A DNA stretch of 64,000 nucleotides from Schizophyllum amplum (Eukaryota > Basidiomycota > Agaricomycetes > Agaricales > Schizophyllaceae): positions 124,001 through 188,000 of the forward strand of contig VDMD01000009.1 in NCBI GenBank assembly GCA_007026445.1, in the 5' to 3' direction. The stretch's first letter is position 1; every line of letters begins with the position of its first letter. Below the pieces are notes generated by a model, which had not been told where the DNA came from, searched no databases, and worked only from the letters and a program-made list of their open reading frames with translations. The translations under genes and the position numbers were made by a program. Of the stretch, positions 34,617 through 46,105 are shown piece after piece.

Positions 34617-35871
34617 CTAATGCGAGTCCGTAGGAGCAAAAACATTCGCGTTGACGTTCGAAGAATCTTTGATCAACGCCCCGATACGCCGCACGAGTTT
34701 GACGTCCTCATCGAAGCAGTCAGGCCACGTCACGTCGGGTTCAGCTTCGTCGAGGGTGCAGTAGGCCTTCCACGCTGCAAAGTACGGAGAGCAACGCAGA
34801 GTGAACAGTGGCAGCGTTGATCGCTCTTTACCCTTGGGGCCTTGGAGGAATGGCGGGGTATACAGCTCGAATTTGACGGTACCGTCGCGGCGTCGCGTGA
34901 CATGTTGAATACCAGTCTCTTCGCTCCAGTTCGACAACGGTATGAGGCGGTACTTCCTGTCCTGAAGACGCTCGAACACCTGTAAAGACAGACAATCAAA
35001 AATCAAGTTCTAGCTAAGAGGGCCGCACACTTACATCTTCGTAATGGATGTAGCCCTGCTCGTTCCTCCTCAGCTTGCGTCGGCGTCCTGGAAGAGTCTT
35101 GTTTTGCAGCGCCATATGAAGGATAGCAAGGTCGCGCCGCGTGGGCAGAATTAAACACAAGCCGCGATCGAATGGGGTGTGTATCTCCACGCATACTGGG
35201 AGACGGGCCAGTCAGTTGGTTGCTCGAGATCACCGTGCAATGACCAATTTACTCACGGAAGATCATATTCGAGGACTGGTCGAGATGAAGCCTTTGGTCC
35301 GGTTTGCCAGACAAACCCCAGACGATCTCCATCCGACGAACCTGGGAACGAAGACAGTCAGAATGGTGCCAAGGGTACGTGGCTCAACCGAAGGGCTCAC
35401 CATCTCGCGGTCGGCGCGGTCGGCTACATGCGAGAGTTGTACAGTGTGATTCTTCCCGCTTTGTCCGCTCGGGCCACAGCGTAACTCATCCGCTATGATA
35501 CCTACCAAGTCTTCCGCGCGCGGTCTCGGATCTCCCATAACCAAGCGGTCCGGAAGGGTGATGTAGGTGCCGGGGCCGGTCGTGGCGCGACGCGTCCGCT
35601 TTGCAGGAGTCGGAGTGCCGGTATACTGGTCCGCCTCTGCGTCGCTCGATGGTGGATGATTCGGTTCGTCTGAAGCTTCGGCGGAAGATGATCGCTCACA
35701 GCGATCAGGCGAAGTTGTCTTCAGTGCACGACCATTGCGGCCCGGTACAACGCAGACCGCATCGACAATGTCCTGAGCGGTGATGGCTCTGCCCGCGGAG
35801 TTGCGCTCTCGGAGGGTCTTGCGGCGAGCATCGCGTACGTTCTCTAAAGTCACAGACTTCGGGGGACGCAT
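34617..35871 (-). CDS. HNH-like family A protein, copy A1
   Basis: Exons 35871-35401, 35341-35257, 35195-35035 and 34979-34617 give about 359 residues. The N-terminal 150 residues are charged and variable. The core spans exons 2-3: an His/Asp-rich turn (QRLHLDQSSNMIFL) followed by EIHTPFDRGLCLILP, the N...L....H..FD.G pattern seen in HNH_2-type domains. Exon 4 carries a conserved block (LIPLSNW, PPFLQGP, RCSPYFAAWKAY). Many related genes of unknown role exist in agaricomycetes. Whether a nuclease site is complete is uncertain, since the first His is not in a canonical position. It is divergent from B1 across a 422 bp gap. There is no signal peptide. Confidence 0.65.
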
Positions 35872-36293
35872 CGTCTACGTGCTCTATGCACTGCACAAGT
35901 CAAGCGCTGTGGTAGACGAAGACAGAGACAACGCGGCACCGAAGTCAGAGCCCACACCTGAGACGATGAGAAATGACCAGCGCAAGGGCACTGTTGAGCA
36001 GCCCGCTGCGCCCTTTATACACGCATCAAAGTCTCACACGTGAGCTCGGTTGGGCCACCCATCAGATAAAGAATAGCCTTAGATGAGGGACAATGGACAG
36101 TGGTGTTTAGCAGCGTGGGAAGTTGAAGTATAAATTTCAAAATTCGGCGCTTGCGGGATGATGCCGGAGGATGCCGGACAATTGCCGATGGAAAGTCACA
36201 CGGAACGCCTTCGCTTGTTCCTCCATCATCATTGTCAATAGACGGCTGTCTGCTCTGCCCGAAGCTTTTCTTAAACCTCCAACCTTTCTGAGT
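35872..36293. promoter_or_regulatory. Bidirectional promoter region between A1 and B1
   Basis: The 422 bp gap between divergent start codons holds a TATA-like box for A1 (tttata at 36013-36018, about 145 bp upstream of its ATG). It also has a segment around 36116-36150 (gtgggaagttgaa, then aaatttcaaa) that resembles 39915-39950 in the second pair. No separate B-side TATA is obvious. Confidence 0.5.
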
Positions 36294-37619
36294 ATGCTTG
36301 CCGTCTCCTCCGACTGCGTTTCTACACGCAAAAACGCGGAAGAATGCCCAATCGTCAGTCACCGCATCATAACTTTAGATGCAGGCCGCTACCGTCGACA
36401 GGTGTGTACTCTGACCTGCACATTCATCTCAGCTGACAAGAATCAACAAGATCGAGCACTTTGAATACCATTGGGGTTTGCAGAAGGGTGAACTCGACCT
36501 CGACTCGCCGCACAACCACATCGAGCGTGAGTGGCTCAACTTGACGCGCCCGTATTGATGACTCACGCGCATTCTTCTAGTCCGTTCCGACATGGATGAA
36601 AGACTACGTGACCTCGAGTGGACACTCGTGCCAACCTCCGAGACCTTACAGTTGATGTTGGAGGTATCCAAGTACAACATGACGGCTAGCCTGGAGTCTC
36701 GAAAACATTGTTTGAATGTCAGTGGAACAGCGTTCTGCCTTTGTTCTGGACTGATCTGTCGCAGGAATTTCCGGATGCTGAGCATGAGTACGACATCGTG
36801 CCCTTATTCCTCCTGCAAAATGGTCGTCCAGCACTATATGTCAACGAGGGCAAATCCACTAAAACCTTCCGCGCGCCGTACAAGGCCTTGCCACGCATCA
36901 AATCTCGCGCACACCCCTTTTTCGTCGTCTGGATGGCTAGCGAGCAGCTAGTTGGCACCGCCCCTATCCTATTCTCCGAGAAGAAGTCTACTTCGCTCAC
37001 CGCGCCCGTCGGTCGGGTGGTTCACTGTTGGACACAGGAACCACCGCAGGCGTTTCTCATCGGGCCAGATGTTTGGAAAGAGCACCGGCACCCGCTCAGC
37101 GACGACGGATATGTCGCACGGTTTGCTCTCCGAGATTCGCGCAAAGGGAATGCTGCCAAGGAGAGCCGGGTGCGCAAGACGACCCGCGCGCCATGCCGGC
37201 AGGCGAAGTCGACGACGGTGATCACGCCGTATGCGCGATGCGACTCGCGCCCCGCGCGTACGAGGGGATCAGCCCTGCCTCGCTCAGGCGTCGACTCAGG
37301 GGACGAGGGTGGAAAGGGCTATGACGTGGCCGAGCTGCGCGCCTGGGTCGACAGCATAGTGCCCCAGACCATCGCCGAGGCCTCGAATTGCTGGGACCCC
37401 GCGTGGCTTGATCATGAGCTGGGTACGGATGAAGACCTGGCACGCTACCGACGCGAGGCCGCACGCGATGTTGCAGAAGCGTTGGATCCTCAGATGTACG
37501 CGGACACGTGCGGGACTCTGACCTACAAGAGTGTGGATAGGTCGCGAGTCTGCAGCAACGTTTGGGCGCGGAGCGCGTACGATGTTTGCCTGTGGGCTGA
37601 CGACCCGTACGCGCGATAA
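36294..37619 (+). CDS. Family B protein paired with A1 (HNH-fold relative), copy B1
   Basis: Exons 36294-36401, 36451-36526, 36581-36717 and 36765-37619 (108, 76, 137 and 855 nt) give 391 residues. Exon 2 ends LDLDSPHNHIE and exon 3 continues RSDMDERLRDLEWTLVPTSE. This lines up with the HNH-like core of family A, with the phase-1 intron at the same point, but the catalytic-type His is replaced. Exon 4 contains YDIVPLFLLQNGRPALYV, then PRIKSRAHPFFVVWMAS, a block comparable with the family A exon 4 (Pro-rich turn, PYFxxWKA). The C-terminal ~150 residues are basic, then acidic. The cellular role is unknown. Confidence 0.7.
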
Positions 37620-38279
37620 AGGCTTGGATCGCTCGTAGTACGCCGATTCCTTCCGTAATGGTCGCCGCGGTCCTCCTCTTGACTGGTCATCGGCCCCGCA
37701 GTCCGCCCACAAGTTCGACTTCGTCGTGTACGCAGTACCGTTGAGCCTTTGCGGCTCTCACCGCAAATACTACGGCTCGTCGGGCCACCACGACGGTCGG
37801 TGATGTTCTTAGAACCTCGACGAAGTGATGAACGACGCTCCGAGCGTCCGAGCGAGTACTCCCGCGTAGCGTATTCTCCCTTCTCTGTACTATACAAGAC
37901 TCAAGTGTAATATCATGATCTTAACTGGTATACATATGAGGATCGTTGTCGTGATTACTGCCGGTTGTCAGTCTTGAAGAACATACATCATCAATCTCAG
38001 TTCAAATCAACTAGAGATCGCAATGAAGTTGTGGTGGGCGCACGCGAAGCCGCTACTGTACCTACCATGTTTATTTAAGGATATGGTAGGGCATGTCAGA
38101 TAATGCAACGATAATAAAGTAAGGACCGAGTGCGAGTAACAGATGTAAGGAGCAGGTGGTGGTGGTACAAACGATGAAGACATGCATATACTGAATAGCA
38201 AGGGGGACGTCGTCTCGACGAAATGAACCGACGGGAGCTACGGGAACTTGCAGGTACTGGCCGCAATGTCCGCGTCCGG
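37620..38279. other. Intergenic between the two gene pairs
   Basis: This lies downstream of both B1 (plus) and A2 (minus), so it holds their convergent 3' ends. A/T-rich stretches at 37900-37960 and 38060-38120 may serve in 3' end formation. No gene is seen. Confidence 0.5.
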
Positions 38280-39628
38280 TCAACGGGCTGAGGTACGCAT
38301 GCGTGCGGCCGGGGACGAAGGAGGCGAGTAGGCGGAGGGCGATGAAGCAGGTACTACATCGTCAGCGTTTAACTCTGCCCTCATAAAGTCTCCAATCTCC
38401 CGTACAAGCTCGGCCTCTGCTGCTGCGTAGTCCGGCACTGCGACGTCTGGCTGGGAAAGGGTTTTGTAGGCTTTCCACACCACGAAGTACGGACAGCAAT
38501 GCAACGTGAATCCGGGCAGCACAGGCTCCCCGATGGGTGTCATGAATGGCGGATCGTGCGTTTGGCGGGCGACTGTGCCGTCAGGCTGTTCCGTCCAGCA
38601 TTGAATGCTCGCCTGGTTATTTCCCCAGTGAAGCAGAGGGACAAAAATGTAGTCCCTACCCTCGCGCGTGAATCTGAAGACCTGTTGATCATTGAGCTCA
38701 GATGAGTCATACAGTAGTGCATGGGAAACCAGCTCACATCCTCATGATGAATAAAGCCGCGTGCGTTCGTCGTCGGCGGATTCTTGCGCCTCCAACCCAG
38801 CTCCAACCCTTCACAGTCTTGGTCGTGAGCGCCTGCCATAGGATGCCAAGGATCTTGAGCGAGGGCAGAATGACACAAAAGCCACGATCGTAAGTTGAGT
38901 GAATCTCCGCAGTCACTGAATCATGCAGTAAGCGTCATCAAGGTCAAGCAGACTACAACACGTTGAAGGCTCACGAAACATAAGATTCGGCCGGGTGTTG
39001 AGATTCAATGATTTATGTTCCATCCCGAGCATGACCTCTAACAGGCGAACCTAAGAAGGATATGATCAGCATGCAGTCACAAAACATATGACCGACGCAC
39101 GTCTACCAAACATGTCGCTCTGTCCGCCGCATGCGAGACCTGAATCGACAGCAGCCCGTTGTCTCTCTTTGTGAACGCACATCGTGCGCCCGCGGGCGCG
39201 ACTTTCTCCAAGTCCTCGGCGCGCGGCCTCGGGTCACCCTTGATCAGGTTGCGTGGAGGAGTGATATGGCCAATGGCCTTGGAGCGAAGTGGCTTGTACG
39301 GCGGCTCTTTCTTGGTTAGAGTCCTCGAATGGCCAAGTAGCAGCGTGAGGGCTCTGCTTCGAGTGGTCATGGCGTGGTCGGCGGCGTCGTGCGCGTTGCG
39401 ACGACCACTAGCGGCCTCGTCTGCTGAATCTTGCGGAGCCTCGTCGACACTCTGCGCGGTTGCAGTACCCCCGCCGGTATTGCGTTTTCTGACAGCTCTG
39501 GGAGGATTCTGCGCTTCACGATCGAAGTCCTCTGGAGTGGCAAGGGCTTTGCTTTGCGCATCGACGGCGCGCCCTCTATCATCGTGCTTGCGAGCACGCT
39601 TGCGGGCCGCCCGCTTTCGGGAAGGCAT
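38280..39628 (-). pseudogene. HNH-like family A protein, copy A2, frameshifted
   Basis: Same architecture as A1: exon 39628-39101 (basic N-terminus), exon 39050-38975 (HKSLNLNTRPNLMFL), exon 38915 to about 38750 (EIHSTYDRGFCVILPSLK), and last exon 38695-38280 (YIFVPLLHW, PPFMTPIGEP, CCPYFVVWKAY). The HNH-like core is closer to the family pattern than in A1 (EH...N...IHSTYDRG). However, in exon 3 the frame entering (LWQALTTKTVKG) differs from the frame leaving (NARGFIHHED) by one base, somewhere between about 38760 and 38830, and the entering frame stops at 38734. Unless this is a sequence error, A2 makes only a truncated product. The first intron's donor could be 39100 or 39106. Confidence 0.65.
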
Positions 39629-40063
39629 ATGAGCGCAGCTTCACTGAAGGACTTCAATATATGGGAAAGAAAGACTGCAGCATACGACAGACATACCGAG
39701 GGCTGAGCAATCGCGGTGGCACGCAGGTAAATGAATGAGAGAAAGGTGCAAAGACGAAGTTCAACACTGCCCCGTGCCCTTATATAGTGAAGGGGGCGCC
39801 AGGCCCCGGGGCCACACACACGTGTGTTTATTGAGGCAGTCGCCGGGTCCTTTATCATGACAAAGACTGTCTTGGAGCGGAGAACAATGGTCGCTGTTCG
39901 GTGTTGATAATTGAGAGCCGTGGGAAGTGGAAACCGTGGCAAATTCAAATGTCACAGTCACAAGGCATTGACTTCCTTTGTTCCCGCCGTCATCACTGGC
40001 CACTGAGCCACTCAATTCCTGTACCGCTCCTCTCTTCACACACAGGCCAGACGATAATCGAAC
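39629..40063. promoter_or_regulatory. Bidirectional promoter region between A2 and B2
   Basis: The 435 bp gap between divergent starts is almost the same length as in pair 1. It has a TATA box for A2 (ttatatag at 39780-39787, about 155 bp upstream of the ATG). A stretch at 39915-39950 (gtgggaagtggaa, then caaattcaaa) resembles the pair-1 element. Confidence 0.5.
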
Positions 40064-41414
40064 ATGTCTGCTATATCCTCTAGCGCGTTCTCCACGTGCA
40101 GGACCATGGAAAATTGTCCAATCATCAATCATCGCATCGTGTCTCTAGACGAAAGCCAATACCGTCGTCAAGTACGTGGCCTGTTGATGATACTCACTAA
40201 CGCTGACCACAAACTCGATAGGTCGAACATTTTGAGTACTACTGGGGCTTGCAGAAGGGTGACCTAAGCCTGAGCTCGCCACTCAATCATATCGAACGTG
40301 GGTGCGCTACCTCTGCGCGATCCGTTGGAGTGACTCACATCTACATTTGTACTGCTTAGTGCGCTCTGGCATGGTCGAAAAACTCATTGATCTTGAATGG
40401 GTGCTCATGCCAACGCACGACACCCTGGAGTTGATGCTGGAGATCTCTGAACATAACAAGACTGCCGACCCTTCGTCACGAAGGCATGGATTGAGGGTCA
40501 GTCTCATACAGCGTGCGATATATGAAGAAGGCTCATTGTCACCTTAGGAGATATCTGACGAAGAGCACGAATACGACGTCGTGCCCCTGTATCTGTTGAA
40601 GACGGGTCGCCCGACGCTATATATCAGCCGTGGCGCGGATATTAAGGCATTTCGTGCACCGTACAAGGATTTCCCACGCATAAGGTCCCGCGCCCACCCC
40701 TTCTTCGTCGCCTTCATGGCAAAGAGGCAGCTCAACGGCACCGCTGCTCTCATATACTCCGAGAAGAAGGCCAGGACGCTCTTGACTTCGGTCGGCCGCA
40801 TAATAACGTGCTGGAGAAACGAGCCACCGTCCGCGTTTCTCACTGGGCCGGATGTCTGGATTCCACACCGGCATCCCCTCAGCGATGACGGACATGCCGC
40901 TCGGTCTGCCCTGCGCAATTCTCGCGAAGTCAACGCACCCACGGCTCGCGTGCGAAAGACGACTCGCGCGCCGTGTCGACAGCTCAAGTCGGCGAAGGCG
41001 GCCCTGCCCTACGCTAAATGCGACATGCGCCCTGCCCGCCTCAGAGGCTCGGTCCTCCCACGATCCGGCCTAGAATCCGGAGGAGAGGGCGGCATGGGCT
41101 ACGCCCTGTCGGATGTTAGCGTCTGGGTAGACTCAAGCGCGTGCCAGACGAATGCCGGATCTTGTGAATGGGATCCGACATGGCTCGACAAGGAGGCGGC
41201 ACACGACGGAGAGCTGGCGCGCTACCGACAAGAAATCGTCCGCGACGCTGAAGATGCGCTACATCCCCAGACAACCATGAACGGCGGCGGCTTGCTCACC
41301 GGCAACGGTGTCGACCGGTCGCGTTACTCGAGCAATAACTGGGCGATGCGTACTTATCGTACTTGCCTATGGGCCGACGACCCGTGGGCGTATATCCAGC
41401 ACTTCCCGCAGTAG
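40064..41414 (+). CDS. Family B protein paired with A2 (HNH-fold relative), copy B2
   Basis: Exons 40064-40171, 40222-40297, 40360-40496 and 40548-41414 give 395 residues. The first three exons are exactly as long as in B1 (108, 76 and 137 nt). It aligns with B1 throughout: VEHFEYYWGLQKGDLSLSSP, LIDLEWVLMPTHDTLELM, EEHEYDVVPLYLLKTGRP, FPRIRSRAHPFFVAFMA, then ARVRKTTRAPCRQ and a similar Trp-rich end (CLWADDPWA). All introns are GT-AG, 50-62 nt. The frame is fully open, so this paralogue appears functional even though its partner A2 is broken. The role is unknown. Confidence 0.7.
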
Positions 41415-42093
41415 GGGTCGTCCGTGTCGTGCGAAGCTGTCCAACCCGCCGGGCCGCCTGTGGGGTATCACTGGAACACACGCCGGCATGCTGCAACACG
41501 GGCTTGTATATCAGCTGGACATGTTTACGGCTATCGCTGACAGCGAGTCAGGCTACGATCATGCTAAGTAGCATTGGGCAGGAAATCGTCGCGTGTCGCA
41601 CCTCCTATACCGATCGCAGGAATCCCGCTGTTATGCCAGGCCTGTTCACATACGTTATGTGCAGTATTTAAAGTATATATCGGACCGTACATAATCATGT
41701 ACGGGGTATCGTGACGGAGCGTGTCGATAGACGTATATCGCACAGTGGCATACAAAGCTTACAGCCTCCACGCTGTTGGTGTCCATAAATCGATCATGCT
41801 TCGGAGCCCTTGTAGTTTACTACAACTTGTCTGCCTGGGCGCATCTGCAGACTTGTACTTACTATGGTCAGGCGCAACCGCGGTTCAGAAATCGTGCGCT
41901 GACTAAGCAGCCGCTTTGACATTTGGGCGGTCGAGTCCAAGCGCTAGTAGGCGCGTCGCCTCCTCAATCTGCGCTGGTCCTTGTCTATAGCCGCTGTTCA
42001 CATTATCTCGACCGCAATGACAATGTACCGTTGCTGTAAGTATTATACGAGTATACCAATATGTCAAATATCTACTGTAGTGAATATTGGGAA
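41415..42093. other. Intergenic, no gene recognised
   Basis: Short ORFs only. The stretch 41990-42090 is A/T-rich and abuts the transposon-type gene, so it may contain that element's end. No clear terminal inverted repeat could be paired with the far side. Confidence 0.4.
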
Positions 42094-45080
42094 TTAAGCT
42101 CCCCTGTAAAAGTCAGCCTCACTGTCCGTAGCCATCTCGTCGTCATCGTCCATGTCTACAACCATAGCATTAGCAGGAGAAGGTTCTCCAGGTGAATCTA
42201 TAACGTCTTCGACCTCCATCTGTGAGTTGCGATGTAGGATCGCCTGTCGCAGGTACGTGAACTTCTGCATGCGATCTCCTCGTGCCTTCTTCGTCTTCGG
42301 CAGCGGACCGTCGGGGAAATGATGCTGGTACCAGTTGAGCTGCTCGTCGAGCTGCAGCACGGTGAGGTATTTCTCGGTGCGAGGGGCCGCGTCGCGTGCC
42401 TCGTCGAGCGCCGTCACGTCGCTGATGACAATCGTGTTGTTGATCTTCGCTGTCGCCTGGTCCTTCTTCTCCTGCTGCAGTGCGTTCTTCTTCCGCCTCG
42501 TAACCGCGACTTTCTTGAAGTTCTTCATCAGCTTCTCCCTCTTTGCTCTATTGGCCCCTGACCCATCGCGCTTTCGCACCAATTTGCGCAGCTTGATCCG
42601 GTTCAAAGCATTCATGTTACGAAGGAATTTCGACGTCTTGTTATGGCGAAACATCTGTCTCGAGTTGAGCTGGGGATGGGAGATCGAGGGCATATTGCGA
42701 AGCGCTCTACGTTCTCGTCCGAAGGCCGCTTCGTTGGCATCGTTCGTATTGGCCATCGGTGCGCGCCGCAAATTCTCCTTCGACGCTTTCGAGATCTCCT
42801 GGAACTCGGACGAGAACCTCCGCCATGTCTCCGTGGCTGCCTTGCACGCCATGGTGAGTTGATCCTTCATCTCCTCGCGCTCCTCGGCACTGCACCGCTG
42901 AATCCACGCTAGCGCTGCGTAAATCGCTTCCGGATCATGCCAGAGCTTGCCATCCAGGCTTGCAGTCTCGAATTCAACGCGATCATTAACGAGAAGGCCG
43001 GGATCGGCAGCGATCTTCTCCAGGTGAGCGATCACCTTCGCATGCAGAGGTCCCTGCTCAAGCACGGAGTCGAAGGAACGGAAGGGGCCGCGTATCTCGC
43101 GCATGTACGGCGCGCTGATCGCCTGTGCATAGAGAACGACGAGCACAACCTCCCGCATCGTCCTGCGGCAGCGGAAGCCATCGAGCACGTTCTGCTCCAT
43201 GTGGTTCAGCTTTCCCGTACCCTTGTTGTCGCGAACATATTCGAGGAATTTGATGAGGAGGTCGAGGTATGTGATCAGGACGGTGCAAGCGTCAGCGTGG
43301 GACTGAAAGCGAGTGTTGCTCGTATCAGGGAAGTTGATGGTGAAGCCGAGTTCTGCGTCGAAGAAGAAGCGGAGAGTGTCCTGCTGGCCGCGCTTGCGAT
43401 CTTTGTGGCGAAAGATCGCGCCCGCGAGGCTGACAAGCTTGACAGCACCGCCCTTAGTGCGATCCTCTGCCCGCTGCGCCGCCGTCGTTCCCTGCGCGGT
43501 CTGGACCGTGGCGTGGTTATCGCGGTTGTATAGCTTGATAGGTCCGTCCTTTCCCTTCGCCTTCCACCAGCCCTCCATGCCCGTGCAAAAGCCTTTGAAC
43601 GCGTTCATCTCTTTATGCATGCAGCAGCCCGCCCACAGCATGAAATCGACGTCTACCTTCGCTTCCGCTGGTAGCTTGTCGAAGTCAGCTTCCCCGATCT
43701 TGTGGAAGTACGCGCTGCGGCCCTCTTCATAGCGCTTTGTGCGCTCGTCCTCGGTGAGCTGCTGCCAAGCCTCCGTCCCACCAACGTCCTGAATCATGCG
43801 CTCGGAGATGACAGTCATGCTTGCTAGTAAACCGTTTTCGCCGAAGTGCTTGACAATGCTTGTGCACCCAGCGCTCGCCTCGGAGCTCGCGCTCGCAGCG
43901 CTGCTTGAAGTCGCGCAAGAGGCGGAAGAGCTTCTTCTGGTCCTCGGCATGGTCGGACATCATCCCCGTGAGCTTGTTCCAGAATACGCGCCACTGCTCC
44001 GCCCTCTCGCCGTCCGCGCAAAACTCATTTCCCACCTCGAACAGATCTTCGATGAGATCAGTCCATCCGGTGAACTGCGTCTCGCTGGTATGATTGACGG
44101 CTTGCTCGATCCCGAGGAAGAACTCTTGTATGTTGCCGTCTTTGTCGATGACCGTCGCATGGCGGGATTCGAGGTTTATGTTCTTGTGCGTTGTCCCATC
44201 GCTCGAGATCGTCACACCTGACATTGTTGAGTACAGATACGAAGAACGGATGCACGACTGGCTTACCTTCAGCCTCTCGAATGGTACTCACGAATTGGGC
44301 CTCGGATGCTGCACCCCCTTCCAGCATTATGCGATTCACGCTGCGATCTGACACGTCTCCCTCGACAGGGACACCCAGCGCGCTAGCAATGCGCTTGAAG
44401 GCGCCGATAACGGCATTCGCAGGGACGCTATGCAGAGCAACGAGGTCGGTTACGACGTCCCGCGCAACGTCTGGAATGACGCCCTTCTCCTTCAAGTGGA
44501 ACGTCTTCGCACCGTTCTCCTCCCGCACCTTCCCACCAAAGATTCGTAACGCGCGCTTCACGGCGGTTCCCAGACGCGCTGCCACGCGACTCTGCTGCGC
44601 CTTGAGGGCATGGATTTGCTTCTGGTACGCGCTCTTCTGCTCCTTGTCGTGCATGCTGTGTTCCTCGAGCTTCGAAACGGTCTTCTTCAGCTGCTGAACC
44701 TCCCTCGCCTGCTCCTGGATCGTCGTGTTTCTTGCTCTAATAGTCTCCACAGATTCCTCCAGCTCATCGTGATGGCGCTCTGCCGCGGTGCGCGCTCGCT
44801 TGAGGGCTCGTGCACTGTTATGCTGTTTCCTGTAGTGCTCTGCTCTTGCTGCAGCGAGATCGGCCGAGAAGCGCGCCTGTTCCTCCTGGCGAGCTCTGGA
44901 TACGGCCTCCTCGACCTCAGGGGACACGGGCAGCGCGTCGGGGTCGCTTGTATTGCCCGTCGCGCATTTGGAGAGCCGCGCCTTCGTGGCTGCAGCTGTC
45001 TGACTTTGTCGGTCCTTTCGGGTGCGTTTCTTGGACTTGAAGAAGCCGAGATGCTTGGATATAGGACTCTGAGCAGGCAT
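42094..45080 (-). pseudogene. Transposon-type gene (putative DDE-like transposase family), frameshifted
   Basis: Exon 1 (45080-44267) encodes a basic N-terminus and a long coiled coil (about residues 60-200). A 49 nt intron (44266-44218) follows. Exon 2 opens with GVTISSDGTTHKNINLESRH, a conserved Asp/His block, and continues to KRFTSKHDCHLRAHD. From about 43800 the conserved sequence goes on in another frame (GGTEAWQQLTEDERTKRYEE, then FMLWAGCCMHKEMNAFKG) to the stop at 42094. So there is a one-base frameshift near 43.80 kb. The C-terminus is basic, then acidic. Many near relatives are scattered in basidiomycete genomes, which fits a transposon protein. The exact superfamily cannot be given from sequence alone. 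Confidence 0.6.
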
Positions 45081-45820
45081 AGTACCACCCGGCACCACGC
45101 CCGCTACAGAGAAGCGGTGTGATGTCTGCAAACGCGTATAATGGGACGCGGCGACGCGTTGTTTATCCTTGTTTACAGCGCGCTCGCCGACTCGAAACGG
45201 GGAAACTGTATTAGGACGTTGGGGGACCCCCGGAAACTCGCGGAATACATGATATCCAGAAATGCAAACTAGATAAACGAGACGGATTTTGCCCCCCCTA
45301 CAGCTGAGGCAAGATATTGTCATTATCGGCAGCCACGCGATCATTGTCGCCGATGCCCATCGGCTTCAGACACATTTATACAAAATCTGTCTCGTTTGTC
45401 GAGTTTTAATTGTAGATATATACCATATCCAGAGGCTCTCTTGTTCACAACCCCTGTCAACATTATAACCGGCGATTCGACCGTGTCGATGAGGAGGGCC
45501 GGCCGTGGGAACTTCACGCAAAATTCAAACTCCGAAGGGAGGATTGCGCCTGACCACTTACTACAACTTGTACTATGTAGCGCTCACGTGGCTCGGTACC
45601 GAGCCGCTGAAAAGTAAGTAGCCGGAATTCCGGAGGATGCCGGGCGTGCTGTTGTTGGTCGTAAATCCTAGTCGTGGCTCACGGCTTGGACTAACTTCCC
45701 TAAAGCCCTTTGAAATGGGTCACTTGATTGAATCAAAGCGTTTAGAAAGCGGAGATGGGCCACGGAAAGTCGTCCACTTACTCTTCAAATCAAGCAAGAG
45801 ATCGCAGTAGAGTTGGATTT
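45081..45820. other. Between two mobile elements; contains a 20 bp inverted repeat
   Basis: No gene is seen. This holds the upstream region of the transposon-type gene, an imperfect inverted repeat (45272-45291 with 45381-45400) and, at 45584-45608, the 25 bp motif also found at 33806-33830. The Ngaro-type element starts at 45821. Confidence 0.5.
45272..45400. repeat. 20 bp inverted repeat flanking 89 bp
   Basis: gataaacgagacggattttg (45272-45291) and caaaatctgtctcgtttgtc (45381-45400) pair at 18 of 20 positions. This could be a small hairpin element or the end of the neighbouring transposon-type element. Confidence 0.65.
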
Positions 45821-45934
45821 GCTGCCTAAGCTTTCTAGTCACAGATGGGAGAGAGAGAGAGGATCAGCACCGCGGTGTTCGCCGCTGCGGTGTGTGTCTC
45901 TCTGCGAGTGAGGATCCGCGAGGTTCAGCTCACC
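45821..45934. repeat. Split direct repeat B2 (3' end of element)
   Basis: 114 nt, identical to B1 (46106-46219). It starts gctgcctaagctttctagtc and ends ggttcagctcacc. It marks one outer end of the retrotransposon. Confidence 0.93.
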
Positions 45935-45963
45935 GGATCCAAGACTCGAGGGTGGTGGGTGGG

Positions 45964-46105
45964 TGAGAAAATTGAGTGCTGACTGGCGGGCTCGACGTCG
46001 ATGTTCAGGACAAGACTCGACTCTTGTCTGAGACATGACCGTCGACCGCTTAGTCAGCACTCGTTGTGCCTTTCCTCCGCGCGCTCCGTCAAAGCACAAC
46101 TCCCA
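45964..46105. repeat. Split direct repeat A2
   Basis: 142 nt, identical to A1 (50850-50991) and directly abutting B1. It contains a perfect 9 bp inverted repeat (gtgctgact / agtcagcac), likely a fold-back in the RNA or a recombinase-related structure. Confidence 0.93.
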
